NCBI GenBank assembly: GCA_947581855.1
Contig: CANPVZ010000006.1
Span: 1-64,000, forward strand
Direction: 5' to 3'
Length of the DNA stretch: 64,000 nucleotides
Source: an uncultured Phocaeicola sp.
GTDB taxonomy: Bacteria; Bacteroidota; Bacteroidia; Bacteroidales; Bacteroidaceae
Shown: positions 50,645 to 59,628 of the stretch, in pieces
How positions within the stretch are numbered: position 1 is the first letter of the stretch
Layout of the letters: every line of letters starts with the position of its first letter
Made by a program: the position numbers and the translations under genes
Notes under the pieces: model-generated
What the model was told of the DNA's origin: nothing
Databases searched by the model: none
What the model saw: the letters and a program-made list of their open reading frames with translations, nothing else

Positions 50645-50690
50645 CCACGTGTTCAATAGGGAACATAATAACCTTTAAAACAATTTAATT

Positions 50691-51155
50691 ATGGCATTAG
50701 ATGTAAAAGTAAAGAAAATGGTGTTGAACTTCACCGAAGAGAAGAGCGAGTTGTATGTGGCTTCAGCGCAACGAGGCAAAGTAGTAGAACACAGGTCTCT
50801 GGTAAAACAGGTGGCTTACGAGAGCGGACAGAACCGTGCGGTCATCAGTGCTGTTATCAGTGCGCTCACCGAGGCGTTGATGACCTACCTGAACGAAGGC
50901 CACGGGGTACGCATGGATGGTTTCGGCACATTCTATCCTACGGTAGAGAGCCGCAGCAGTAAAGACGCGAATGAGGTAGGTGTAAAAAGGGTACGTATAT
51001 CTTTCAACCCTTGCAAAGAATTCCGTACACAAGTAGGCGGAATCAGCGTGGCCACGGAAAATGAATTCACCAAGGCTTCCCAACCGGAAGGCGGAAACAC
51101 GGAGAACGGTGGAGGAAACAGCGGATCGGAAGGCGGAGGTATTGAAGGCATTTAG
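50691..51155 (+). CDS. HU-family DNA-binding protein, HU-HIG type
   Basis: 154 residues. VKVKKMVLNFTEEKSELYVA, VEHRSLVKQVAYESGQNRAV, VRMDGFGTFYPTVESRSS and VGVKRVRISFNPCKEFRTQV form an HU-like fold with the short arm and extension typical of HU-HIG proteins of Bacteroidetes. The last 35 residues are Gly/Asn/Glu-rich and disordered. It likely shapes DNA and may bind the phased repeats on either side of its own gene. Confidence 0.87.
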   Translation: MALDVKVKKMVLNFTEEKSELYVASAQRGKVVEHRSLVKQVAYESGQNRAVISAVISALTEALMTYLNEGHGVRMDGFGTFYPTVESRSSKDANEVGVKRVRISFNPCKEFRTQVGGISVATENEFTKASQPEGGNTENGGGNSGSEGGGIEGI

Positions 51156-51184
51156 GTCGTCTCTTTATCCTCAGTTATTTCTTT

Positions 51185-51222
51185 AAAAAGCCGGTTAGTC
51201 AATGTGACTGACCGGTTTTTTA
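51185..51222 (+). terminator. Terminator after the HU-HIG gene
   Basis: CCGGTTAGTC (51191-51200), loop AATGT, GACTGACCGG (51206-51215; one wobble or mismatch), then TTTTTT. A-run on the other side makes it usable in both directions. Confidence 0.8.
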
Positions 51223-51264
51223 TGTCCATTCCAATCGTTTTTTCTATTGTAAAAAGGGCGTTTG

Positions 51265-51387
51265 GCAGAATAGTTTCCGAGAAACTGCAGTAGAAGTTCA
51301 AACGTTGCGCAGTAGAAGTTTTGCTAAACCGCAGCAGAACTGCGAAATGTATTTCAGTAGAAGTTCGCATGTAATTCAGCAGAAGTT
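51265..51387. repeat. 22-bp-period array of CAGyAGAAGTT
   Basis: CAGTAGAAGTT at 51288 and 51310, CAGCAGAACTG at 51332, CAGTAGAAGTT at 51355 and CAGCAGAAGTT at 51377, with a degenerate sixth copy (CAGAATAGTT) at 51265. Spacings are 23, 22, 22, 23 and 22 bp, about two helical turns. The period is not a multiple of three and no ORF fits. It begins about 45 bp after the HU-HIG terminator. Nothing else is visible in 51388-51576 except a C tract and a -7-like box. Confidence 0.75.
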
Positions 51388-51437
51388 TGGATAAACCGTT
51401 GTCGGAATATGCCCTTCCTCAATTCGTTTTTTAGTTT

Positions 51438-51447
51438 CCCCCCCCCC
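51438..51447. repeat. Homopolymer tract of ten C
   Basis: A run of ten C residues in an otherwise AT-rich spacer, about 100 bp before a -7-like TATTTTTG (51541-51548). Such tracts slip and can vary in length between cells. Too far from the -7 box to act simply on spacing. Confidence 0.5.
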
Positions 51448-51576
51448 TCAACCGTTAGATATCTACAACTATTATAACGGAAACATCATTTTTCATAATA
51501 AAACCATCAAAAATAATAGTTCTTTCTATGAAAAGTGTTATATTTTTGTGGCGTGTTCCAAATATGTCAGTCAAAA

Positions 51577-51714
51577 ATGAAAACACGTTCGAAATTACTA
51601 TGGAGTTGGATGTCTTTATGCTTTGTAGTAACGGTTTTTACCGTTTATTACTTATATCAACAAAGAGTGGAAGAGAGTAAAGTTTCCGTAGTAGTTAGGA
51701 TTATTGGATTATAA
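51577..51714 (+). CDS. Short signal-anchor peptide (45 aa), NVEALA-leader-like
   Basis: Hand translation from ATG at 51577 to TAA at 51712: MKTRSKLLWSWMSLCFVVTV, a hydrophobic run (LCFVVTVFTVYYLYQ), then about 17 polar/hydrophobic residues. The N-terminus looks like the leaders of Bacteroides NVEALA-type small secreted peptides, but the NVEALA sequence and Cys-containing core are missing, so it may be truncated. It lies 31 bp before the propeller lipoprotein gene, where such peptides are usually found. Confidence 0.5.
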   Translation: MKTRSKLLWSWMSLCFVVTVFTVYYLYQQRVEESKVSVVVRIIGL

Positions 51715-51745
51715 TTCTAACTACTAGATTATAAAAAATGAAGAA

Positions 51746-52936
51746 ATGAGAAAGTGTAATTTCTATATATTGTTAGTGTTCTGTATGCTTTCATCATGTA
51801 AGAGAGGTACGGTAATAAGAGAGTTGATTGTAGATAATTCGTCTTGCAATATAATAAGTATCAATCCAAAGGATATAGATAAAAGCGGACGAACCAAAAT
51901 TTCATTGATAAGTGATGAGGTTTTATATATTCCGTTGGAGACATCAGAAGATGTATTAGTCGGAAATGTGAAAAAAATGGTTGTATGGAACGGATATTAT
52001 ATTATATGGGATTCAATGTCTGAAGCTATTTTTTGTTTTGATGCTGAAGGTAAATTACATTCTAAAATTAAAAAACAAGGAATGGGACCGGAAGAATATC
52101 CTAGAATATCAGATTTCACGATAGACAAAAAAACGGGGCATGTTCATATCTATTCGGATGTGGGGCAAGCTATATACGAATATTCTTTAAAGGGTGGATT
52201 TATACAAAAAACTGCGATGGATGGAATAATCCTTTCTTCTATTGCTTTATTAAAAAAAGATACTTATCTCTGCTATGGAGAAAAACTTCCCAATGCGGTG
52301 TTATTTGAAGATATTCTTCCGGATCATTTTCGTTATTTCATTAAATCAAAAGATTCTATATATAATTATCAGTTGAAATATCGGTATGAAGATAATTATC
52401 GGAGATTGGTTTTGTCGAAAAAGAACTTTTCATTCTATAATGATACGATATTGCTCACAGAATTCTACGGGGCTAACATTTATAAAGTGGGTTTAGACGG
52501 GGCATTGACTTTACGGTATAATGTGGATTTTATGACGAATCAATACCATCCGTCTTTTACTGACCGGTTGGATTTAGCCCTTATGGAAAAAGAAAAGAAA
52601 TCGGGGCGTTTAGCTATGTTATATAATGCTTTTTATGAAACCGACAGATATTTGGTTTTTAATTATTCGTGGGGTATTGTCGGGTTGGCATGTGTGGATA
52701 AAGAAACGAAAAAGATATATAATTTGGGATTCTTTCTTGAAGACGACTATAATGATTTGTCATTACATTCTTCTATATTATACGCTGACAATGATTATTT
52801 ATATCAAACGAAAGAACCTTCTCAACTTTTAAGAGAGATAAAGAGGAAAAACAGAAAATCGGGAAAACTACCGGAGTTTGGTAAGTTAAGTGAAGATATG
52901 AATCCTATTATAGTGAAAATCAAATTAAAAAAGTGA
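51746..52936 (+). CDS. 6-bladed beta-propeller lipoprotein
   Basis: 396 residues. Lipobox at MRKCNFYILLVFCMLSSCKR (Cys 18). The body has the DUF5128/6-bladed propeller pattern: SLISDEVLYIPLETSEDVLV, VVWNGYYIIWDSMSEAIFCF, QGMGPEEYPRISDFTID, HIYSDVGQAIYEYSLKGGF. These surface or periplasmic lipoproteins accompany small-peptide loci in Bacteroides but have no defined activity. Its stop overlaps the next gene's start by 4 bp. Confidence 0.85.
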   Translation: MRKCNFYILLVFCMLSSCKRGTVIRELIVDNSSCNIISINPKDIDKSGRTKISLISDEVLYIPLETSEDVLVGNVKKMVVWNGYYIIWDSMSEAIFCFDAEGKLHSKIKKQGMGPEEYPRISDFTIDKKTGHVHIYSDVGQAIYEYSLKGGFIQKTAMDGIILSSIALLKKDTYLCYGEKLPNAVLFEDILPDHFRYFIKSKDSIYNYQLKYRYEDNYRRLVLSKKNFSFYNDTILLTEFYGANIYKVGLDGALTLRYNVDFMTNQYHPSFTDRLDLALMEKEKKSGRLAMLYNAFYETDRYLVFNYSWGIVGLACVDKETKKIYNLGFFLEDDYNDLSLHSSILYADNDYLYQTKEPSQLLREIKRKNRKSGKLPEFGKLSEDMNPIIVKIKLKK

Positions 52937-53808
52937 AGATGAGTAAGAAAATAAAGTGGCGTATCCTATGTGTTGTCTGTTTGTGTCTTTTTTCCTGTAA
53001 ACAAAACGTTTCCCATGATGAGGCAGTCAATATGATGATGAATCATCTGATGTTATGCGAAAATTTTAATGTTTCACCCTATCAACCTTTAAAGGATCTT
53101 CATGGAAGCAATTGCAGAATAGATAGCTTGATTTTGAAAGGTTCTGTATTGTTTTTTAGATTCAGTCAGCAAAATTGTGAAGATTGCATTCGTAAAGAAA
53201 TTGAGTTGATAAAAGAGTCCGGTATTCAAGATTATGTGATAGGTATGGCAAGTTATGATAATTTGCGTATGTTGATAGGCGCCATCCGAAAGTATAATAT
53301 TCCTTTTCCGGTATATTTCATAACTTATAATGACGCGTCATTGATGTTTCCGTCTCCAATAGAAGAAGTTGGAAGACCGTTTTTGTTTTTGATAGGTTCC
53401 GATTTTAAGGCTAAATACGTGTATATGCCGGAAAAAAATATGCCTGATTTATCTGTTTCTTATTATAAGCAACTATTAAAGATGATAAGTGGAGAAGATT
53501 CTGAAAATAATATTTTTGAATTTCGAATGATGGATATCGGTGAGGTGAGGAAGGGAGAATTACAGAAAATAGAATACAAATATACAAACAGGAAAAACGA
53601 ATTGTTTTCTATTAAGAATATAGAAAGTTCGTGTGATTGTACTGTACCCCATTGGGATACAAGGGCTTTAAAGAAATATGAAAGTTCTAAATTCGTTGTA
53701 TTTTTTACTCCCGACCAATTGGGTTATAATGTTAAAAGTGTGTTGGTTTATCATAATCAATCGGATGTTCCTGTTTTGTTGCTTTTTAAAGCCAATGTAG
53801 TGGAGTAA
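52933..53808 (+). CDS. DUF1573-type lipoprotein with thioredoxin-like N-terminal region
   Basis: 291 residues. Start at 52933 (MKMSKKIKWRILCVVCLCLF) or two codons later; a lipobox ends in CLFSCK. A middle thioredoxin-like part carries NCEDC (FRFSQQNCEDCIRKEIELIK), and the C-terminal 90 residues have the DUF1573 signature NIESSCDCTVPHWD. Translationally coupled to the propeller gene. Probable periplasmic partner of that locus; the CxxC may be redox-active. Confidence 0.8.
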   Translation: MKMSKKIKWRILCVVCLCLFSCKQNVSHDEAVNMMMNHLMLCENFNVSPYQPLKDLHGSNCRIDSLILKGSVLFFRFSQQNCEDCIRKEIELIKESGIQDYVIGMASYDNLRMLIGAIRKYNIPFPVYFITYNDASLMFPSPIEEVGRPFLFLIGSDFKAKYVYMPEKNMPDLSVSYYKQLLKMISGEDSENNIFEFRMMDIGEVRKGELQKIEYKYTNRKNELFSIKNIESSCDCTVPHWDTRALKKYESSKFVVFFTPDQLGYNVKSVLVYHNQSDVPVLLLFKANVVE

Positions 53809-54161
53809 TGAAAGGGCATTATTTTATCACTTTGATTCTTTATTTCAGGGTATACCAAATTAAATATAAAAACGTTAGAAACTTCTTCTTTCTGGATAGC
53901 AGTAAATCGGTGTATAAGGTTAATTTGTAACCATTATGATGTAAATATGCATTATTATGTTCCGGTGGATGTATAGCACATAATTTTAATAATCCTCATT
54001 GCTTGCAGATGGAAGAAATTGTACATTATGCTGTAAATAGTATGCGTTCGATAATTTGAGAAATAATCATTTGGTAAATGCAACTATTCTGTAATATACT
54101 ACATCTAATAATCATAGGAGTAGTACGATTATATTAATTAATAATTTAAATTTTAAAGTTT
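53809..54161. other. AT-rich spacer in the peptide locus
   Basis: 353 bp with no supported gene and no clear terminator or consensus promoter seen. Confidence 0.4.
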
Positions 54162-54377
54162 ATGGAAGACTATGAGAAAAAAGAACTTCGTTCTTTAAAT
54201 GAAGAACTTTCGCCATTGTATATCAATGAGTTGGAGCAAAGATTGGAAACGGATCCGTTAGCTATCGGAAATCTCCTGGTTTCAGAACCAAGTGACAGCG
54301 ATTTATATATCGGACATACAGTATGTAATGGTGATGGAGGGTGTGACAGTAAATCATCTTGTATTGTTGAACTCTAA
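54162..54377 (+). CDS. Small peptide with leader-like N-terminus and Cys-containing C-terminus
   Basis: 71 residues. A charged helical first half (ELRSLNEELSPLYINELEQR, LETDPLAIGNLLV) is followed by a short C-terminal segment, CNGDGGCDSKSSCIVEL, with three cysteines and a Gly pair. This is what a ribosomally made, modified peptide precursor looks like: leader, then Cys/Ser core. A PqqD-like (leader-binding) domain is encoded 2.5 kb downstream. No modifying enzyme gene is intact here, so the product may no longer be processed. Confidence 0.55.
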   Translation: MEDYEKKELRSLNEELSPLYINELEQRLETDPLAIGNLLVSEPSDSDLYIGHTVCNGDGGCDSKSSCIVEL

Positions 54378-54513
54378 TTAGATGTATATTAAGATACTTA
54401 TTTGATTGTATTATTTTCAGTTTCGTGAATCTTTAATTTTCGGTTTCGTCTGAGTTTTAGGTATTTGCGAAACTTATCTCTTTAATTTTGTAAGTTTGAC
54501 ATAATTTCTTTAT

Positions 54514-56820
54514 ATGAAATGTATTTTTACGTTTATAGTATGTTTTTTTTCATCGTTGTTAGTAGCTCAAAATATAACAGTACAAGGTAGACTGCTTGGT
54601 GCTAAGAATGAGAATTTAATAGCTGCGACGATTCGTTGTTATCTACTAGATACTCTATTTGTAAAAGGAACAACAACGAATGCGAAAGGAGTGTTTGAAC
54701 TAAAGCAATTGAGTCAAGGTAAAAGGTATTTGCTTCGATTCAATTATTTGGGGTATAAGGAAGTGGCTATTACATTAAATCCCACTAGCGAAAATCTTAT
54801 TCGATTGGGGGATATAGTGATGAGCAACAAAGACCAACAACTGCAGGAAGTAACAGTAATAGGTAAAAATCAGATACAGACGGAAGATAAACTAATGGTA
54901 TTCCCCACCAAGGAACAGATTCGTCATGCCTATGATGGATTTGGAGCATTAAATGTGTTGATGATTCCGGCATTGGAAGTCTCGGGAACTTCCATCTCTT
55001 ATATGGGACAATCGGTTCTTTTGTGTATCAACGGTCGGGAAGCTACGCAGGAAGAGATACAGAATTTATTTCCAAAAGATATTAAGCGGGTGGATTTGTA
55101 TCCACAAGGGCGTTTGGACTATCCGGAAGCGGAAGTCTTGATAGATTATGTGACGAAGAATCGGGAATATATTGGAACTGTGACTATGAATGGTGGTCAC
55201 CATTTGAATAAACCTTTAGGGGGTATTCGTAATTCTGTTCAATATTTTGAAGGAAAGTCGGAATTTGCTTTTTCGGTATCTGATCAATATTATAATTATA
55301 CACAACATCCTGAGGGAAGTATGCAAACTACTTATCTGTTTCCTGATAAGTCTATTACAAGAACGGAAACTGCGCTATCTTCTTCTGAGAATCGCAACGA
55401 TGTAAAGGTGTATGCCAATTATCTTTATAAAGATAAAAATCAGGATTTTTATGTTTCTTTACGCTTCAATCGAAAAACGTGAGATAAAGAAAATTGGGAT
55501 AGGCAGAGCTATAGTAATCAGTCTAAACCACAGATTAAACAAGAGAACCGTAAATCGCAGGATATAAATCCGGCATTGCAATTAAGGTATGCTGTAAAAT
55601 TACCTCATAACCAACGCTTCCGGGCTGAACTTTATGGAAGTTATGGCAACAATGATTATCATCGCTTTTATGAGCAACATATGGATGAAACATTGGTATC
55701 GGGCTATCGGAACGCAACGGATGAAACAAGTTGGTATGGAAAAGTGAAACTTAACTATACCAAAGTATTTAAAAATAAATCTTCATTCAGTCTCGATGCA
55801 ACGGAAGATATGACGCACACAAAAAACCTGAATACGCGGGCTCAAAAAAATTCGGAACTTTCATTGAATAAAAGTAATACACGATTAATTGCCACCTACA
55901 ATTATCGAATAAAAAACATACTGAATTTGCAACTGCGGTTAGCCGAGCATCTTTCATATACGAATACGGGAGATGAGGATGTTTTTGGTTCTTTCTTCAT
56001 TCCCTCTTTTAAAATTTCTTATCAGCATAAAAAGCATACTTTCAGTCTGGACGGAAGTTTGCGCAGCGTGGAACCGAGTAACGCTAACCGAACAGGAGAT
56101 GAATACAGACGTAATGAGTATGAGGTGTTTGTAGGAAATCCAGAGATGAAAGACTTTTTGCAATGTGCAGGGGCATTACGTTATAGTTGGAATATAAGTC
56201 CGAGATTTACCATTTTTTTGTATAATAATTATTATATAAGTACTCATCAGGTGTATGATGATTATCGGTATGATAAAGAAAGAAATGAATTCGTATATCA
56301 ACAGCTTAACGGAGGTAAATATTGGCATATGCATTATGAGTTGGGTGTACAATATGAAATCGTTCCTCAACATTTTTATATTCGGTCTCTGTTTTTACAT
56401 AATTATTATAACTTTAGGTTTAAAGAAAAATATGTCCATAACGGGCCTTATGGGTCATTATCCTTTACCTATATGAATAAAGGATGGTATTTTCGTTTGG
56501 GTTGTCTGACGAAGTCGCAAGGAATGTCAGACTCTTCAGGAATGGTTTATTATTCACCCTTCCAATTGAGATTTGATCTATCTTATAATGTTGATAATTG
56601 GCATTTTGAGTTAAATACGAAAAATATCGGTTTAAAATCTTATTCGGAAACCAGATGGGATTATGTGAATTATAGTTATATTTCTTCTATAAGAAATCCT
56701 CGCATCTCAGATAATCTAATCAGTTTAACCGTAAACTATCGTTTCACTTTCGGCAAGAAGAAACATAAATTTGACAATACGGAAGTGGAGGATGTAAATC
56801 AGACAACGATTTCGAAATAG
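54514..56820 (+). pseudogene. Outer-membrane beta-barrel protein (TonB-receptor-like), interrupted by one in-frame TGA
   Basis: One 768-codon frame with a single TGA at 55480-55482. The first part has a signal peptide (MKCIFTFIVCFFSSLLVAQN), a carboxypeptidase-regulatory-like domain (GRLLGAKNENLIAATIRCYL) and a plug-like domain (VTVIGKNQIQTEDKLMVFPT). After the stop the same frame continues with DKENWDRQ and barrel strands to a final VNYRFTFGKKK. Both halves are otherwise undamaged, so this is a recent nonsense change (for example CGA to TGA) or a sequencing error. It would export or import a peptide product, by analogy with similar loci. Confidence 0.8.
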
Positions 56821-56834
56821 CGAGAATAGAAAAA

Positions 56835-57161
56835 ATGAACATGATAAACTTACAACAAATAACCATCCAGCCTTTTCCTACCTCTTCTACGCATGAGACT
56901 TGTTTGATGGAGGTTTCAGGAAGATTCTTCGAAATAGGAAAGGATGTTGTGCACCTTATTACTTATCTTCAGCAGAACGGATGCGGGAAAGAAAACATCG
57001 CCGCATATGTCCGGGAAACGGACAAGTATACCGAGGAGGAGGCATGCGGCTTCCTGGAAATGCTTTCCAAAAAAATAGATGGTGACCAAGTCGTGTCCGA
57101 CAAGAAAAAAGTGTTCCTTACAATAGGGACTTGCTTCCGGTGGATTATATATTTTGCATAA
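56835..57161 (+). CDS. PqqD-like domain protein, probably truncated
   Basis: 108 residues. FFEIGKDVVHLITYLQQNGC and ENIAAYVRETDKYTEEEACG with FLEMLSKKI match the PqqD / RiPP-recognition-element pattern of three helices after a beta-hairpin. The last 15 residues look out of frame (RWIIYFA) and the conserved remainder expected in larger PqqD-peptidase proteins is missing; an in-frame remnant is not recoverable by eye. It begins 15 bp after the barrel gene. Function as a leader-binding module is inferred. Confidence 0.5.
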   Translation: MNMINLQQITIQPFPTSSTHETCLMEVSGRFFEIGKDVVHLITYLQQNGCGKENIAAYVRETDKYTEEEACGFLEMLSKKIDGDQVVSDKKKVFLTIGTCFRWIIYFA

Positions 57162-57335
57162 TCTGACTGTCGGAAACGAAGAGCGTATCTTTACTTATGA
57201 AGATGGCAGACAGCGATGGTGGTGATTTTGTTATTTATATAGATTGGGATTTTGGAATGATAAAAGAATACCTCAAAGAGAATAAAATAGTTTTATACGT
57301 GTTTCTCTTGATTTTCCTATTTTGTTAGAATGACG

Positions 57336-57343
57336 TATCTTTG
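57336..57343 (+). promoter_or_regulatory. -7 promoter box of the membrane-protein gene
   Basis: TATCTTTG, 29 bp before the ATG at 57372. It rules against the earlier in-frame ATG at 57330 as the start codon. No -33 box at the proper spacing. Confidence 0.5.
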
Positions 57344-57371
57344 CACTTGTTTTAAAAAGAAGAGAAACATC

Positions 57372-58397
57372 ATGGGAAAATTGATAATGGAACATCAAAC
57401 CTGTCGGCTGTTTGGTGATGTGTTGCAACGGATACGTTATGCATGCGCAATGGCAATGGTCTTTCTTATGGTTGGGATGGCCGAGCTTTTGGGCGAAAAA
57501 GAGGTTATTTTTCCCGAACTGGCTGCGCTGGCTGTAGGCTTGTGGATAGTAGACAAACGTGTGTGGAAAGTCGGGCGTTGGCAGATTTTGTTATTAATGA
57601 CCGCTGGAGCTTTTGCCGGAGTGTGTATTGTACGTTACATGACTTTCCCATTATGGGTGAATCTTTCTCTGGCATTTCTTTTTGCTGCTTTGTGTCTGAT
57701 GGTATTCCGATCCACTTTGATACCCCTTCTTTCCGCTTGTATGTTGCCTGTGTTGCTCGGTACGGAAAGTTGGGTTTATCCGTTGGCTGTATTCCTGCTG
57801 TGCTTACTGTTGATTTTGGGGCAGATAAGCATGGAAAAAGTTTCTTTACGTCGTCCATTAATCCCATGTTCTTCTATATCTCGAAGTTGGCGTAAAGAAA
57901 TGGTGCGCTGGCTGTTTTTGTGGGTGGCGATGCTTCCTTTTATTGTGCTATCAGCCCACATGACTTATTACTACTGTTTTGTTCCGCCATTAGTAGTCAC
58001 CTATGTAGAATTTGCCAACTCTAAAAGCGGATTTCGTAATCGCCCGCTTCAAATTTTTATGTTGTTGGTGGCAGCATCACTCATCGGTAGTCTTTTCCAG
58101 TGGGTCGGACATTTATATCTTCATCTTCCCGAAAGCATAGTGGCTCTGTGCATTGTTGCTTGCCTTTTTTTATTGTTTGAATGTGTAGGCAAATTCTTTG
58201 CGCCGGTAGGGGCAGTTGGGCTTGTACCGCTTATTCTTCCTGTCGAAAGTCTTTTTTGGTTTCCTTTGCAAGTTGCGGTAGGCGCTGCATTTTTTATTGG
58301 TGTGGCGATGATTGTTTTCCAGCAGTGTTATAAATGGCCCAAGTCTCATCTTATGGTCTGTTGGATTCCTGGCTTTTTACGGAAACGAATACGTTAA
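57372..58397 (+). CDS. Polytopic inner-membrane protein of unknown function
   Basis: 341 residues starting MGKLIMEHQTCRLFGDVLQR. About ten hydrophobic segments (AMAMVFLMVGMAEL, WQILLLMTAGAFAGVCIV, LSLAFLFAALCLMVF, LAVFLLCLLLILG and others), with a polar central loop. The layout of two similar halves, each starting with paired helices, recalls HPP-family or FUSC-like transporters, but I see no diagnostic motif. It has its own promoter and stands apart from the peptide locus. Confidence 0.7.
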   Translation: MGKLIMEHQTCRLFGDVLQRIRYACAMAMVFLMVGMAELLGEKEVIFPELAALAVGLWIVDKRVWKVGRWQILLLMTAGAFAGVCIVRYMTFPLWVNLSLAFLFAALCLMVFRSTLIPLLSACMLPVLLGTESWVYPLAVFLLCLLLILGQISMEKVSLRRPLIPCSSISRSWRKEMVRWLFLWVAMLPFIVLSAHMTYYYCFVPPLVVTYVEFANSKSGFRNRPLQIFMLLVAASLIGSLFQWVGHLYLHLPESIVALCIVACLFLLFECVGKFFAPVGAVGLVPLILPVESLFWFPLQVAVGAAFFIGVAMIVFQQCYKWPKSHLMVCWIPGFLRKRIR

Positions 58398-58698
58398 AGG
58401 AGTTGTTCTAATGCCATATTCCTTCTTGTTTAATAATTGATAGTTAATTGACGTGGCGAAAAATAATTCTTTCAACATAATATATTTTTCAAAATGTCAT
58501 AGCTTGTGAACCTTCTTATAAATGATTTAGTTTTTGAAGATATATAAACTTATATTCTCCGAATAATCAAGAGCTTAATATATGTAGATTTTTGGAGGCG
58601 CTTTGTTAAGACTCTAATATGGCTGAACATTTCTAATGCTCTTTCTCGAAGATTGATAATATAATCTTTATATTTGGCAGATTAATACATAGAATAGG
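58398..58698. other. Intergenic region before the AraC gene
   Basis: 301 bp without a gene. TATATTTG at 58669-58676 is a -7 box 23 bp before the ATG at 58699. No terminator recognised. Confidence 0.4.
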
Positions 58699-59535
58699 AT
58701 GGAATATACTTTTCATACGCGGTTGGACGGGAGTATTATATTGACATTTTCATATCATACTCGAATTTCTTTACAGGCAGATAAGAGTTTATATAAGTTT
58801 ATTTGGGTGCAAAGCGGAAGGCTTGTATTGGAGGTCGATTATGTAGAAATGGTTTTGGAAAAAGATGAAGTGATTCCTTTAACTCCTTTTCATCATATAA
58901 AAGTAAAGCAAGTGGAAGGTGAATACCTTACTATTTTATTTAACAGCAATTTTTATTGTATTTACGGACATGATAAGGAAGTGTCATGTAACGGATTCCT
59001 TTTTAACGGAAGTTCCCGTATCTTGAAATTGCAACTTTCTTCAGACCAGTCTTCTATGTTATATGATATTATCAAACGGCTGGCTGATGAGTATGCTATT
59101 CGCGACAGTATGCAAGAAGAAATGTTGCGTATTTTGCTAAAACGGTTTATTATTACTTGTACTCGTATAGCACGAGAACGTTTTTCCATTACGGATGAAC
59201 AGGAGAAAAGTTTTGAATTGGTACGTCAGTTTTATGTATTGGTGGATATGCATTATAAAACGAAAAAGATGGTAAAAGAGTATGCTGATTTATTGAACCG
59301 TTCTCCTAAAACATTGTCTAATCTGTTTATGCAGTATGGATTGCCTTCTCCTTTAAGGGTTATTCATGAACGAATTGAGGCTGAGGCAAAGCGTCTGCTT
59401 TTGTATAGTACGAGAAGCGCGAAAGAAATAGCGGATATACTTGGTTTTGAGGACTTACCTACATTTAGTCGTTTTTTTAAAAAAATGACTGGGGAGAGTA
59501 TATCAATTTACCGAAAAAATGCTAAACGGGAATAA
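58699..59535 (+). CDS. AraC-family transcriptional regulator
   Basis: 278 residues. An N-terminal cupin-like ligand domain (YHTRISLQADKSLYKFIWVQ) and a C-terminal AraC HTH pair: MVKEYADLLNRSPKTLSNLF and ARSAKEIADILGFEDLPTFSRF-type second helix-turn-helix (SAKEIADILGFEDLPTFSRF). It is followed by a DUF417 gene in the same direction, which it may control. The effector is unknown. Confidence 0.92.
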   Translation: MEYTFHTRLDGSIILTFSYHTRISLQADKSLYKFIWVQSGRLVLEVDYVEMVLEKDEVIPLTPFHHIKVKQVEGEYLTILFNSNFYCIYGHDKEVSCNGFLFNGSSRILKLQLSSDQSSMLYDIIKRLADEYAIRDSMQEEMLRILLKRFIITCTRIARERFSITDEQEKSFELVRQFYVLVDMHYKTKKMVKEYADLLNRSPKTLSNLFMQYGLPSPLRVIHERIEAEAKRLLLYSTRSAKEIADILGFEDLPTFSRFFKKMTGESISIYRKNAKRE

Positions 59536-59628
59536 TTGATAACTTATCTGGTGAAATGACTATCGGTTGTCGATAAGAATATGCCCATCTTTGCATCATA
59601 AGTTAAACCTTTAAAAGACAATAGTGAT

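Noticed and set aside
50551..51387. CRISPR array
   Set aside because: Units are 10 bp and 22 bp with no unique spacers of 30 bp or more between longer repeats, and there are no cas genes.
55480..55482. Selenocysteine or programmed readthrough at the TGA
   Set aside because: No Cys or selenoprotein context, no obvious downstream hairpin, and the family has an ordinary residue there. A point mutation is simpler.
57203..57328. 41-residue ORF with a hydrophobic C-terminus between the PqqD-like gene and the membrane protein
   Set aside because: It may be only a remnant of the truncated PqqD-like protein. No start signal and no second line of support.
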